Assembly: GCA_016235045.1 (NCBI GenBank)
Contig: JACRME010000004.1
Span: forward strand, 62,001 to 126,000
Length of the DNA stretch: 64,000 nucleotides
Source: Nitrosomonadales bacterium
Lineage (GTDB): Bacteria > Pseudomonadota > Gammaproteobacteria > Burkholderiales > Gallionellaceae
Reading direction: 5' to 3'
Shown here: positions 11,277-20,779 of the stretch, piece by piece
How the letters are laid out: each line of letters starts with the position of its first letter
Position numbering within the stretch: position 1 is the stretch's first letter
Position numbers and translations under genes: made by a program
The notes under the pieces: generated by a model
Database searches by the model: none
Told to the model about the DNA's origin: nothing
What the model saw: the letters and a program-made list of their open reading frames with translations, nothing else

Positions 11277-12788
11277 ATGTATCTGGAGCACTTCGGCCTG
11301 ACCGAGCCACCGTTCAAGATCACTCCGGTCACCGATTTTTTCTTCTCTGGAGCCAATCGCGGCGAAATCCTCGACGCGCTGATCTACGCCATCACCGACG
11401 GCGAGGGCATCGTCAAAGTCAGCGGCGAAGTCGGCAGCGGCAAGACCATGCTGTGCCGCATGTTGCTGGATCGCCTGCCTTCCAACATCAAGGCCATCTA
11501 TCTCGCCAACCCCAGCATGTCGCGCGACGAGTTGCTGTACGCCATCGCCGACCGGCTCGACCTCAACCTCGAAGGACAGCGCGTCAACATCATCCTGCAA
11601 AGCCTGCAGAATCACCTGGAGGCCATGTACGAGCGCGGCGAGCGCTGCGTCGTGCTGGTGGACGAGGCGCATGCCATGCCGCTGGAAACGCTGGAGGAGT
11701 TGCGCCTGCTGTACAACCTGCAGGTCGGCAAACACAAGCTGATCCAGATCCTGCTGTTCGGCCAGCCCGAATTGGACGAGAAGCTCGACCAGAGCAACAT
11801 GCGCCAATTGAAAGACCGCATCGTGCACCACTTCAGCATCCAGCCGATCTCGCGCAAGGTGATCGACGACTACCTGATGTTCCGCCTGCGCGCCGCGGGA
11901 TACAAGGGACCGGATGTCTTTTCCGCCGCCGCCGTATTGCTCATCGGCAAAGCCTCGCAGGGATTGATGCGGCGCGTCAACATCCTCGCCGACAAGGCGC
12001 TGCTTGCCGCCTTCGTCGAGAATACCCACAACATACAGGTGCGCCACGTGCAAGCCGCGATCCGCGACAGCGAAATGGTTCCCATGAAGAATCTGCTCAA
12101 CCGCAAGATCGTTTCAATGGTCGGGGGAGTCACCCTGTTCGTGGCCACGCTGGCGGGCGCCGGCTGGTTCATCGGGCAAAGTACGGTTCTTTCCGGCAAA
12201 TCCGAAGCGCCGCAGAGCGTCGCGCCCGAAACCATCGCGGCCAGTGCCGTGGCTTCGCAACCGGAAGATTCGGCCCCGGCAGTCGCCGCCTCCGAGGTCA
12301 TGGCGGCTTCCGCTGTCGCCGACATTTCGAATGTCACGATCCTGCCGCTGGAAAGAACGCTCACGCTGCCGGCGGAACCCCCTGCCGCTGCCCCGCGCCA
12401 GCCTTCCCCGCGCGTTGCCAAGGCACCCCGCGAAACCGTAGCAGCCCAACCGGCTCCGCCGGCGCCGGAGGCTCCCCTCCTGCAGCAAAGGCTGGACTCG
12501 ACCCAGGCCATGCTGTCCGCGCCGGGGCACGGGAGCGTCAGCATCCAGTTGTTCTATACCGATGATATCCGGCCCGAACGCATGGAGCGCTTTCTCGGGC
12601 GGGCTCAGCGATTGGGAATACTTGCCGAGATCTATATCGTGCCGATCAAGTTGAACGGCAGAGACGGATACCGCGTGCTGTTTGGCACCTATGCCAATAG
12701 CGACACGGCCCGCGCCGGTATGGAAGAATTGCCGCAACGCTACAAGGATGCTTTCGCGCCGACTTTGTACATGCTGCAAGACTCGTAG
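11277..12788 (+). CDS. mshM: MshM/ExeA-like AAA+ ATPase with C-terminal SPOR-like domain
   Basis: 503 residues. The N-terminus MYLEHFGLTEPPFKITP is the hallmark of ExeA/MshM ATPases; Walker A is GEVGSGKT and Walker B is VVLVDEAH. A transmembrane segment near residue 280 (GGVTLFVATLAGAGWFIG) is followed by an Ala/Pro-rich periplasmic linker. The C-terminal domain has SPOR-like pattern (SIQLFYTD ... RDGYRVLFGTYANSDTA). In related systems this ATPase helps install the secretin through the peptidoglycan, and a SPOR domain binds denuded glycan strands, which fits that role. It is second in the locus. Confidence 0.82.
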   Translation: MYLEHFGLTEPPFKITPVTDFFFSGANRGEILDALIYAITDGEGIVKVSGEVGSGKTMLCRMLLDRLPSNIKAIYLANPSMSRDELLYAIADRLDLNLEGQRVNIILQSLQNHLEAMYERGERCVVLVDEAHAMPLETLEELRLLYNLQVGKHKLIQILLFGQPELDEKLDQSNMRQLKDRIVHHFSIQPISRKVIDDYLMFRLRAAGYKGPDVFSAAAVLLIGKASQGLMRRVNILADKALLAAFVENTHNIQVRHVQAAIRDSEMVPMKNLLNRKIVSMVGGVTLFVATLAGAGWFIGQSTVLSGKSEAPQSVAPETIAASAVASQPEDSAPAVAASEVMAASAVADISNVTILPLERTLTLPAEPPAAAPRQPSPRVAKAPRETVAAQPAPPAPEAPLLQQRLDSTQAMLSAPGHGSVSIQLFYTDDIRPERMERFLGRAQRLGILAEIYIVPIKLNGRDGYRVLFGTYANSDTARAGMEELPQRYKDAFAPTLYMLQDS

Positions 12789-12888
12789 AAGATGTTCTAA
12801 GCGATTGAAGGGACAAGTATATAGTTCCAAAGGCATATTGCCGTGGTCGGGAAATGATGTTACCTTTCGCCGAAATAATAGGGGAGAA

Positions 12889-14688
12889 ATGGGAATGAGG
12901 GTCACTCACGTACTGCTGTGTTCGGTTTGCATCTCGTTTGTCGCCTGCTCCACGGGCTCATTCGAGCCCTCCGACAAACACATCCAGCAGAGCAGCGCTC
13001 CCCCCGTTGCGGCTGGCGATATCCCGCAACCCAGCAAGCGCGCCGTCGTCCTCCCGCCGCCCAAACCCGCCGTCAAGGTTGAAACCTACAGCGTCGTCGT
13101 CACCAACGTTTCGGCCCGCGAAATTCTGTTCGCGCTGGCGCGCGATGCCAAGATCAATATCGACATCGGCCCGGGAATCGAGGGGCTGGTCACGCTCAAC
13201 GCCATCGACCAGACGCTGCCGCAGATTCTGGATCGCATCTCCAAGCAAGTCGACATGCGCTACTCGATCGAGAATGGCAACCTGTTTGTGGAAGCGGACA
13301 AGCCATACCTGAAGACCTACAAGATCGACTTCATCAACATGTCGCGCTCGGTATCGAGCAAGATTTTCACCAGCAGCCAAATCGGCGGCGCGGGTGATAG
13401 CAAGGGCTCAGGGGCAAGCGGGAACACCGCTTCCACCACCGTCACCAGCGAGACCAAAAACAACCTGATGGACAGTCTGGTTGAAAACGTCCGCTCCATC
13501 ATCGCCGACGAAGACCGGATCAGGCACGCGGAGCTAATCGAGCGTCGCGCCGATGAAGCGCTCAAAGAACAATCGGCGATTGAGCAATCCAATGCCACAT
13601 CCGGCTCGGGCGATGAAAAAGACAGCGCGCAATCCGACAAGAACAAGCAAGTGCAACGAACGACGAGCAAATACGAGCCCGCGGTGAACATCAACGCCAA
13701 CAAGGAAACCGGCGTGCTGCTCGTGCGCGCCACGGGACGCCAGCACAGGAAAGTGCAGGAATTCATCGACAAGGTCATGACGACGGCGCGACGCCAGGTA
13801 CTGATAGAAGCGACCATTGCCGAAGTTGCGCTGAACAGGAATTTCCAGCAGGGCATCGACTGGTCGCGTCTGCGCGCCACCGGCGCCACCAAAGGATTCC
13901 AGGTAACCCAGGCCGGTTCGGCCGGACTGCAATCCGCCAATACCGGCAACATGCTGCTGCTCAACTACATCAACCCGACCAGCGCCCTGGGCAACCTGAG
14001 CTCCAGCGTCTCGCTGCTGGATTCCTTCGGCGATGTCAAAGTGCTGTCCAGCCCCAAGCTGAGCGTGATGAACAACCAGACCGCCACCCTCAAGGTCGTG
14101 GATAACAAAGTCTACTTCACCGTCAGCTCCGACATTACGCCGGCCACCACGACCAGTTCGGCCATCATTACCTACACCACCACGGTGCATCCCGTTTCGG
14201 TCGGCTTCACCATGAACGTCACGCCCGAAATCAACGATACCGATTATGTGACCATCAACGTGCGCCCGACCATCACGCGCATCATCGGCTACGTGAACGA
14301 CCCCAACCCCGCCCTGGCCAACCCGTGCGGAAATAACTTGAGTGGAAACTGCAGCATTGCTTCCATCGTGAACCGGATACCCGAGATCAGGACGCGCGAA
14401 ATGGAATCCATCATCCGCGTGAACAGCGGACAGATCGCCGTGCTGGGCGGCTTGATGCAGGACGAGATCAACAACCTGAGCGACGGCATCCCGCTGCTCG
14501 ACGAAATCCCGGTCGCCGGCAGCATCTTCAAGAACCGCAACGACACCAAGACCAAGACCGAACTGGTGATTTTCCTGCGCCCGGTCGTCATCAAGGATGC
14601 CAGCCTCAACGGCGACTACAGCAGCTTCCGCGACAACCTGCCGGATGCGGCCTTCCTCAAACCCGAAAGCGAGAAGGCGAAACCATGA
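12889..14688 (+). CDS. mshL: MshL-like secretin, lipoprotein
   Basis: About 599 residues. An AGGGGAG ribosome site precedes the ATG at 12889; a second ATG six bases on is possible. The signal peptide ends in a lipobox (ISFVACS), so the protein is lipidated. An STN/N0-like domain (near residues 65-145) and an N1 domain are separated by a long low-complexity, charged insert (about residues 165-265, GSGASGNTAS and SGSGDEKDSAQ). The C-terminal secretin domain has VLSSPKLSVMNNQTATLKVV, VNSGQIAVLGGLM and the final ELVIFLRPVV. It should form the outer-membrane ring through which the pilus or pseudopilus exits. Confidence 0.88.
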   Translation: MGMRVTHVLLCSVCISFVACSTGSFEPSDKHIQQSSAPPVAAGDIPQPSKRAVVLPPPKPAVKVETYSVVVTNVSAREILFALARDAKINIDIGPGIEGLVTLNAIDQTLPQILDRISKQVDMRYSIENGNLFVEADKPYLKTYKIDFINMSRSVSSKIFTSSQIGGAGDSKGSGASGNTASTTVTSETKNNLMDSLVENVRSIIADEDRIRHAELIERRADEALKEQSAIEQSNATSGSGDEKDSAQSDKNKQVQRTTSKYEPAVNINANKETGVLLVRATGRQHRKVQEFIDKVMTTARRQVLIEATIAEVALNRNFQQGIDWSRLRATGATKGFQVTQAGSAGLQSANTGNMLLLNYINPTSALGNLSSSVSLLDSFGDVKVLSSPKLSVMNNQTATLKVVDNKVYFTVSSDITPATTTSSAIITYTTTVHPVSVGFTMNVTPEINDTDYVTINVRPTITRIIGYVNDPNPALANPCGNNLSGNCSIASIVNRIPEIRTREMESIIRVNSGQIAVLGGLMQDEINNLSDGIPLLDEIPVAGSIFKNRNDTKTKTELVIFLRPVVIKDASLNGDYSSFRDNLPDAAFLKPESEKAKP

Positions 14689-15779
14689 GTCTGTTACTCG
14701 ACGCCCTCAAGAAGTCCGGCGACCAGCAGCACGGCACCGGGCTTTCGAATTTGACGCTCGAGGATGCCAATCCCTCGCGTTCCGGCTCGTCCGGCGGAGC
14801 GTCTGCGCGCAGCGCCGGCGAATCGCTGTTTGCGGCCAAGAAGAAGAAACCCGCCGGCATGCGCTGGTCGCTGGGGCTGGTTCCCACCACCTTGTTGATC
14901 GCCCTGGTGTTCGGTTCGGGTTACGGTTATTACGTTTGGGTGCAGATACAGCCGCCGAAACAGCAACGCATTGCGCAACGCACGACGCCACGTCCGCCGT
15001 CCCCGTTGCCCGCCCCGGTGGTGGCCGCGCCTGCCCTGGTTCCTTCCATCCCTCAGCAGGACGCAACCCCGGCGCCGATGCAATCCGAGCCACCCGTGGT
15101 CACGGCGCGCAACGAGGATTTCGATGCGCCGCGCAACAAACCTAAAGCACGCAAGCCCCGCAGCAACACGGCCACAGCAGGCGTCGACATCCAGCGCAAG
15201 ATCGCGACCGACGGCATCACGCCTGCATTGCTCGACGCCTACCAGGCCTATCAGCGCGGCGACTACGTCACTGCCGCCCAAGGCTACCGCCAGGTTCTGG
15301 GCCGGGACATCCACAACCGCGATGCACTCCTCGGACTGGCGGCAATCGCGCAACAACAGGGACAGGACGAAGTTGCGCAGCACTACTACCGTCAAATGCT
15401 GGTTACCGATCCGCGTGACCCCGATGCGCAGGCCGCGCTGATGACTTATTCCACCGAAACGGACAATACGGAAAGCCGTCTCAAGTCGATGCTGGCGGAA
15501 CAACCGCGTTCCGGCGCTTTGCATTTTGCGCTGGGCAACTATTACGCCGAAATCTCCAGTTGGGGCGATGCGCAGCAATATTATTTCAACGCGCGCACCC
15601 TGGAACCGACCAATGCCCAATTCGCTTTCAATCTGGCGGTGAGCCTGGATCATCTGGGACAGGGCAAGCTCGCGGCACAGTATTATCAGCAAGCGCTGCA
15701 ACTCGACAGTTCCGGCAATTCCGGATTCGACCACGCCCAAGCGCAAAAACGTCTGGATGAACTGACTCCCTCCCACTAA
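14685..15779 (+). CDS. mshN: MshN-like TPR protein
   Basis: 364 residues beginning MSLLLDALKKSG, a start shared by GspB- and MshN-type proteins. One membrane helix (SLGLVPTTLLIALVFGSGYG, near residue 65) is followed by a Pro/Ala linker and five or so TPR motifs (for example ALLDAYQAYQRGDYVTAAQGY and LHFALGNYYAEISSWGDAQQ). It overlaps the secretin gene by four bases. In MSHA systems MshN is a bitopic periplasmic TPR protein of the assembly platform; this assignment rests on the order and the domain layout. Confidence 0.78.
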   Translation: MSLLLDALKKSGDQQHGTGLSNLTLEDANPSRSGSSGGASARSAGESLFAAKKKKPAGMRWSLGLVPTTLLIALVFGSGYGYYVWVQIQPPKQQRIAQRTTPRPPSPLPAPVVAAPALVPSIPQQDATPAPMQSEPPVVTARNEDFDAPRNKPKARKPRSNTATAGVDIQRKIATDGITPALLDAYQAYQRGDYVTAAQGYRQVLGRDIHNRDALLGLAAIAQQQGQDEVAQHYYRQMLVTDPRDPDAQAALMTYSTETDNTESRLKSMLAEQPRSGALHFALGNYYAEISSWGDAQQYYFNARTLEPTNAQFAFNLAVSLDHLGQGKLAAQYYQQALQLDSSGNSGFDHAQAQKRLDELTPSH

Positions 15780-15787
15780 GGAAGAAG

Positions 15788-17494
15788 ATGGCTGCACCGC
15801 AACAACAGACCCAGCAGCCCATCGGGCACCTGCTGATAGCAAAAGGGGTGATCAGTGAAGACCAACTTCGCATCGCCACCCAAGAGCAGAACAAAACCCC
15901 GCAACCGCTAGGCCGGTTGCTGGTGCGTCTCGGCTTTTTGTCCGAGGCGACCATCCGCGACGTGCTGTCCGAAAACCTGGGGCAGGAAAGCGTAGACCTG
16001 ACCACCGTCCTCGTCGATCCGGCCGCGATCACGCTGGTACCGAAGGAAATCGCGCGCCGCTATATCCTGTTGCCGCTGTCGGTCGATACCACCAACAAGA
16101 GCCTGACCATCGCGATCGCCGACCCGGACAACATCATCGCGCTCGACCAGGTACGCGCGCTGTTGCGCGACGAGTACCGCCTGGTCACCCAGCTCGCCAG
16201 CGAATCCGACATCCTGCGCTCCATCGACCAGTACTACGGCTTCGAGTTGTCCATCGACGGCATCCTGCACGAAATCGAACCGGGCGAGATGGAGCACCAG
16301 AACCTGCAGCAGGGGGTGAACGAATTCAGCCAGCCGGTGGTGCGGCTGATCGACGCCCTGCTCACCGAAGCCGTGCAACTGGGCGCTTCGGACATCCACT
16401 TCGAGCCGGAAAGCAGCTTCCTGCGCATCCGCTACCGCGTCGACGGCGTGTTGCGCCAGGTGCGCAGCCTGCACAAGAGCTTCTGGCCCGCGATGGTGGT
16501 GCGCCTGAAGGTGATGAGCGGCATGAACATCGCCGAGACGCGCGCGCCGCAGGACGGCCGCATCTCGCTGCGCCTGTCCGGCCGCCCCATCGATTTCCGC
16601 GTCGCCTCGCACCCGACCTCCTACGGCGAAAACCTGGTGCTGCGTATCCTGGACCGGCTCAAAGGCCTGGTGCCGATCAACCAGATCGGCCTGGACGAAA
16701 CCGCGCTCAACACGCTCAAGGCCATCATCGCCAAACCGGAAGGGATCGTGCTGGTGACGGGCCCGACGGGTAGCGGCAAGACGACCACGCTGTATTCGGT
16801 GCTGAACCACGTCAACACCGAGTCGGTCAACATCATGACCCTGGAAGACCCGGTGGAATACCCGATCCCGCTGATCCGCCAGAGCTCGGTGAACGAAGCG
16901 GCGAAACTGGATTTCGTCAGCGGCATCCGCTCCCTGATGCGGCAAGACCCGGACATCATCCTGGTCGGCGAAATCCGCGACCACCCGACCGCCGAAATGG
17001 CGTTCCGCGCCGCCATGACCGGCCACCAGGTGTATTCCACGCTGCACACCAACTCGGCCATCGGCGCCATCCCGCGCCTGCTCGACATCGGCATCCTGCC
17101 GGACATCATGGCCGGCAACATCATCGGCATCATCGCCCAGCGGCTGGTGCGCATCCTGTGCCGCCACTGCAAATACCCGTACCACCCCGATCATGCCGAA
17201 TGCAAGATGCTGGGCGTGCGCCACGACGAAAACATCACCATCTACCGCGCCGCCGGTTGCGACATCTGCCAGCACCAGGGCTACAGCGGGCGCCAGGCGA
17301 TCATGGAGATCCTCAAGCTGGACAGCGACATGGACGATTTGATCGCGCGCCGCGCCAGCATCCGCGACCTGAAAAACAATGCGCTCGACCGCGGCTTCCG
17401 TCCGCTGGCGCAAGACGGCATCCGCCGCATCCTGCAGGGCGTGACCTCCATCGCCGAAGTTTCGCGCGTGGTCGACCTCAGCGACCGGATGTAA
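15788..17494 (+). CDS. mshE: MshE-like pilus assembly ATPase (GspE/PilB family)
   Basis: 568 residues. Two N-terminal MshEN-type domains (QPIGHLLIAKGVISEDQL and QPLGRLLVRLGFLSEATI), the domain that binds cyclic di-GMP in MshE, are followed by the GspE ATPase core. Visible are Walker A GPTGSGKTT (near residue 325), the Asp box TLEDPVEYPI, Walker B DPDIILVGEIRD and the His box. Four cysteines in CRHCKYPY ... AAGCDICQHQG form the zinc motif of extension ATPases. It powers pilus or pseudopilus polymerisation and is likely c-di-GMP controlled. Confidence 0.92.
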   Translation: MAAPQQQTQQPIGHLLIAKGVISEDQLRIATQEQNKTPQPLGRLLVRLGFLSEATIRDVLSENLGQESVDLTTVLVDPAAITLVPKEIARRYILLPLSVDTTNKSLTIAIADPDNIIALDQVRALLRDEYRLVTQLASESDILRSIDQYYGFELSIDGILHEIEPGEMEHQNLQQGVNEFSQPVVRLIDALLTEAVQLGASDIHFEPESSFLRIRYRVDGVLRQVRSLHKSFWPAMVVRLKVMSGMNIAETRAPQDGRISLRLSGRPIDFRVASHPTSYGENLVLRILDRLKGLVPINQIGLDETALNTLKAIIAKPEGIVLVTGPTGSGKTTTLYSVLNHVNTESVNIMTLEDPVEYPIPLIRQSSVNEAAKLDFVSGIRSLMRQDPDIILVGEIRDHPTAEMAFRAAMTGHQVYSTLHTNSAIGAIPRLLDIGILPDIMAGNIIGIIAQRLVRILCRHCKYPYHPDHAECKMLGVRHDENITIYRAAGCDICQHQGYSGRQAIMEILKLDSDMDDLIARRASIRDLKNNALDRGFRPLAQDGIRRILQGVTSIAEVSRVVDLSDRM

Positions 17495-17501
17495 TCACGC
17501 C

Positions 17502-18704
17502 ATGGCGCTCTATTCCTACAAGGCCGTCGACAGCGCCGGCAAAACCACCAAAGGCCTGCAGGATGCCGCCAACATCATCGATCTCGAACAGCGCCTGAAG
17601 CGCGGCGGGCTCGACCTCATCAGCGCCAGGGAACAGGAAGACCAGATCTCCTTCGGCAGCAGCAGGATCAAGCGCGCCGACCTCATTACATTCTTCTTCA
17701 ATCTCGAACAACTCGTGCGCGCCGGCGTTCCGCTGCTGGAATGCCTGGGCGACCTGCGCGACACCATGGAGGAACCCGCTTTCCGCGAGATCATCGGCAG
17801 CATGGTGGAATCCATCGAGAGCGGTAAAAAACTCTCGCAAGCGATGGCGGAGCATCCCAATGCATTCGACAAGATCACCATCAGCCTGACCCACGCGGGC
17901 GAGGAAAGCGGACGCCTGGTCGATGTGTTCTCCCACCTCACCGAATCGCTCAAATGGCAGGACGAAATGGCCTCGCAGACCAAAACCATGATGATCTATC
18001 CGGCTTTCGTCGGCACTGTGGTATTGGCCATCACCTTCTTCCTGATGATCTACCTGGTGCCGCAACTGGTCGGCTTCATCAAGGGCATGGGGCAGGAAAT
18101 CCCCATCCAGACGCGCATCCTGCTGGCGACTTCCGCCTTCTTCGTCAACTACTGGTACGCCATCCTGCTCACGCCGCCCATCCTGTTCGGCATCTTCAAA
18201 CTGGCGCTCATCAGCAACCCCGGGCTGCAATACCATCTGGACAACTTCAAGCTGCATGTCTGGCCGACCGGCCCCATCCTGCGCAAAATCATCCTGGCGC
18301 GTTTCGCCAACACCTTCGCCATGATGTACAGTTCGGGCATCAGCATCCTGGATTGCATCGCCAATTCGCGCGACCTGGTCAACAACCAGGTTATTGCCCA
18401 AAGCCTGCAAAACGTGATGCGCGAGATCGAGGCGGGCAAGAACCTGACGCAGAGCTTCCAGCAGACCGGCATCTTCCCGCCGCTGGTCGTGCGCATGCTG
18501 AAAGTGGGCGAAGCCACCGGACAATTGGACCAGGCGTTGCTCAACGTCAGCTATTTTTACGACCGCGACGTGAAAGACTCGATCAAAAAGGTACAAGTGA
18601 TGATCGAACCGACCATGACCATCATTCTCGGCGCGTTACTGGGATGGGTAATGCTGTCGGTACTTACGCCCATCTACGACATCATCAGCAAGGTGAAAAT
18701 GTAA
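17502..18704 (+). CDS. mshG: MshG-like inner-membrane platform protein (GspF family)
   Basis: 400 residues with two GspF domains, each with the loop typical of the family (LVRAGVPLLECLGDLRDTME and MYSSGISILDCIANSRDLV) and three strong membrane helices (VVLAITFFLMIYLVPQLVGF, YAILLTPPILFGIFKLAL, and the last near residue 375). It starts seven bases after mshE, and the pair is standard in type II secretion and type IV pilus loci. It forms the inner-membrane base turned by the ATPase. Confidence 0.9.
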   Translation: MALYSYKAVDSAGKTTKGLQDAANIIDLEQRLKRGGLDLISAREQEDQISFGSSRIKRADLITFFFNLEQLVRAGVPLLECLGDLRDTMEEPAFREIIGSMVESIESGKKLSQAMAEHPNAFDKITISLTHAGEESGRLVDVFSHLTESLKWQDEMASQTKTMMIYPAFVGTVVLAITFFLMIYLVPQLVGFIKGMGQEIPIQTRILLATSAFFVNYWYAILLTPPILFGIFKLALISNPGLQYHLDNFKLHVWPTGPILRKIILARFANTFAMMYSSGISILDCIANSRDLVNNQVIAQSLQNVMREIEAGKNLTQSFQQTGIFPPLVVRMLKVGEATGQLDQALLNVSYFYDRDVKDSIKKVQVMIEPTMTIILGALLGWVMLSVLTPIYDIISKVKM

Positions 18705-20186
18705 ATGGCACGCACCCTGTTATTCCTCAGCGCCGAATCCTTCCACGCCACCATCTGGCATGGCGGCAAGATGGGCGCACCGCTGTACTTCTCCAACGAC
18801 GCCAACGGGCGCGAGTATTTTTCCGCATTCCTGAAGCAGCACCGCGACCCCGCCTACCTGCTGGTGGACGTCATCGAAGAAGACTTCCGCCTGGAAACCG
18901 TGCCGCACCTGACCGGCTCCGCCCGCCGGGACTTGCGCATGCGGAAGTTCGAACAGTTCTATCGCGGCACGCAGTTCCGCCAGGCCACCCTGATCCACCG
19001 CCACGAGGAAGGGCGCCGCGACGACGACATGCTGTTCTCGGCACTGACCAACCCGCAACGCATCTCGCCCTGGCTGGACGCATTGCAGGCAAACCACATT
19101 CCGCTGGTCGGCATCTACTCGCTGCCCAACATCAGCACGCCGCTGCTCAAGGAAATCCCGTCCGATCATGTATTGCTGCTGTCGTGGGAAAAGGATTCCG
19201 GGCTGCGGCAAACCTACTTCAACAACAAGAGCCTGCATTTTTCGCGCCTGATCCCGATCAACGACAACGAATCGTTCAGCGCTTCCGTCGCCAGCGAAAC
19301 GCCGCGCACCCAGCAATACCTGAAAAGCCTGAGCCTGCCGCCTCCGGGCGAGATGCTGGACGTTTACATCATCTGCCACGCCAGGGACCGGAACGACCTG
19401 CAAGCCAAACTGGAAAGCAGCAACGAGCTGCGTTACACCTACCTGGACATCCAGGAACTGGGCAAACGCATCAAGGCCAAAGCTGCTTTTGCCGATTCGG
19501 ACGCCACTTCCCTGTTCCTGCACCTGCTTGCCAGCAAGCCGCCGGGCAGCCATTACGCCAACGCGGAGCACACGCATTTTCATTCGCTGTGGCAACTGCG
19601 CCGCATCCTGTTCGGTCTCGCAGCCGCGATCATCGCCATCAGCGCGCTCTGGAGCGGCATGGCCTTCTGGCAGGGCCAACAATATGTAGAAGAAACCGAG
19701 CCGCTCAACGTGCAGAAAGAGCGCGTCAAAGAACAAGCCCAACAAATCCAGCACAGCTTCGCCAACAACATGGCCCCGGCCGCCGACATGAAGACCGCGG
19801 TATTGCTGACACGCAAGCTGAACGAATACACGCCTCCGCCGGAAAGCATCCTGCAAGACCTGAGCCTGGTGCTGGATAAGTTCGCGCAGATCAGGGTCGA
19901 CAAGCTTTCCTGGCAGGCCAGCGCAACGGATGCAGCGCCCTCAATCTATCCGGCACAGGTCATCACTTTCGAAGGCAGCATTGCCTCGTTCGGCACCGAC
20001 TATCGCAAGGCGCTCGGCTACCTCGAACGCTTCCAACAAGCGCTTGCCCAGCAGGGGTATACTGTGATCGCGCAGAAAATGCCGTTGGACATCAGCTCCA
20101 AAGGCAGCATCAGCGGCGATATCCAGAATATCACCGGCGGCCCTGCGTTATTCACGCTGAAAATCATCTGGAGACAGAAAGAATGA
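18705..20186 (+). CDS. MshI/GspL-like scaffold protein
   Basis: 493 residues, starting directly at the stop of mshG. The N-terminal 300 residues are cytoplasmic and of PilM/GspL-like position but without an actin-fold motif I can name. One membrane helix near 308-328 (LFGLAAAIIAISALWSGMAF) is followed by a coiled coil and a periplasmic domain (ITFEGSIASFGTDYRKALGYL) of the ferredoxin-like GspL/PilN type. The layout and its place before a PilO/MshJ-like gene suggest it does the job of MshI, or of PilM and PilN fused. Direct sequence recognition is weak. Confidence 0.6.
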   Translation: MARTLLFLSAESFHATIWHGGKMGAPLYFSNDANGREYFSAFLKQHRDPAYLLVDVIEEDFRLETVPHLTGSARRDLRMRKFEQFYRGTQFRQATLIHRHEEGRRDDDMLFSALTNPQRISPWLDALQANHIPLVGIYSLPNISTPLLKEIPSDHVLLLSWEKDSGLRQTYFNNKSLHFSRLIPINDNESFSASVASETPRTQQYLKSLSLPPPGEMLDVYIICHARDRNDLQAKLESSNELRYTYLDIQELGKRIKAKAAFADSDATSLFLHLLASKPPGSHYANAEHTHFHSLWQLRRILFGLAAAIIAISALWSGMAFWQGQQYVEETEPLNVQKERVKEQAQQIQHSFANNMAPAADMKTAVLLTRKLNEYTPPPESILQDLSLVLDKFAQIRVDKLSWQASATDAAPSIYPAQVITFEGSIASFGTDYRKALGYLERFQQALAQQGYTVIAQKMPLDISSKGSISGDIQNITGGPALFTLKIIWRQKE

Positions 20187-20779
20187 GCTTCTCCAAAGCC
20201 GATCTGCCGGAACTCAAATGGAGCCTGGGGGCGCTAACCCTCAGTCTCGCGCTGAGCGGCGGCATGATTTCCCTCAGCAACGGTTATATAGAAAGCTCCC
20301 TCAAAAACCGCCAGACGGCACAGCAGCAACTCGCCGACGCGCGCGGCCAGCTGATTTCCGCGCAAAGCGACCAGGAAAACATGTCCGCCTACGCGCTGGA
20401 ATACAACGCCCTGCTGGCGCAAAAAGTCATCGGCGACGAACAGCGCCTCGACTGGATCGAAGGCCTGGACAAACTGCGCCAGCAAGGCAGCGTCCTCGAC
20501 TTCAAATACACCATCGCGCCGCAACAAGGTTACACGCCCAATCCGCCGCTGGAGGCAGGCAACTACAAACTCAGCCGCAGCAGCATGACACTGCAAATCG
20601 ACCTGCTGCACGAAGAACAACTGCTCAACCTCTTTTCCGACATGCGCAAGCAAATGAACGGCTGGTTCATGCTCGATGGCTGCATCCTCTCGCGCACCAG
20701 CACCACCGAAGAAATCGCCCCGCTCAAGGCGGAATGCACCGGCGGCTGGTTCACCTTGAAGAACAAGAGCGCGCCATGA
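20183..20779 (+). CDS. MshJ/PilO-like protein
   Basis: 198 residues. A short cytoplasmic N-terminus is followed by one membrane helix (LGALTLSLALSGGMISLS), a coiled coil (about 35-90, rich in Q, A and E), and a small periplasmic domain ending in DGCILSRTSTTEEIAPLKAEC TGG. The build matches PilO/GspM/MshJ proteins, which dimerise with PilN/GspL-type partners. It overlaps both neighbours by four bases. The two C-terminal cysteines (DGCIL and AEC) could form a disulfide. The family call is by context and topology. Confidence 0.6.
   Translation: MSFSKADLPELKWSLGALTLSLALSGGMISLSNGYIESSLKNRQTAQQQLADARGQLISAQSDQENMSAYALEYNALLAQKVIGDEQRLDWIEGLDKLRQQGSVLDFKYTIAPQQGYTPNPPLEAGNYKLSRSSMTLQIDLLHEEQLLNLFSDMRKQMNGWFMLDGCILSRTSTTEEIAPLKAECTGGWFTLKNKSAP

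Noticed and set aside
15908-17413. A 501-codon open frame opposite mshE
   Set aside because: Antisense shadow of the ATPase gene; composition is typical of a complementary frame (many His, Asp, Val).
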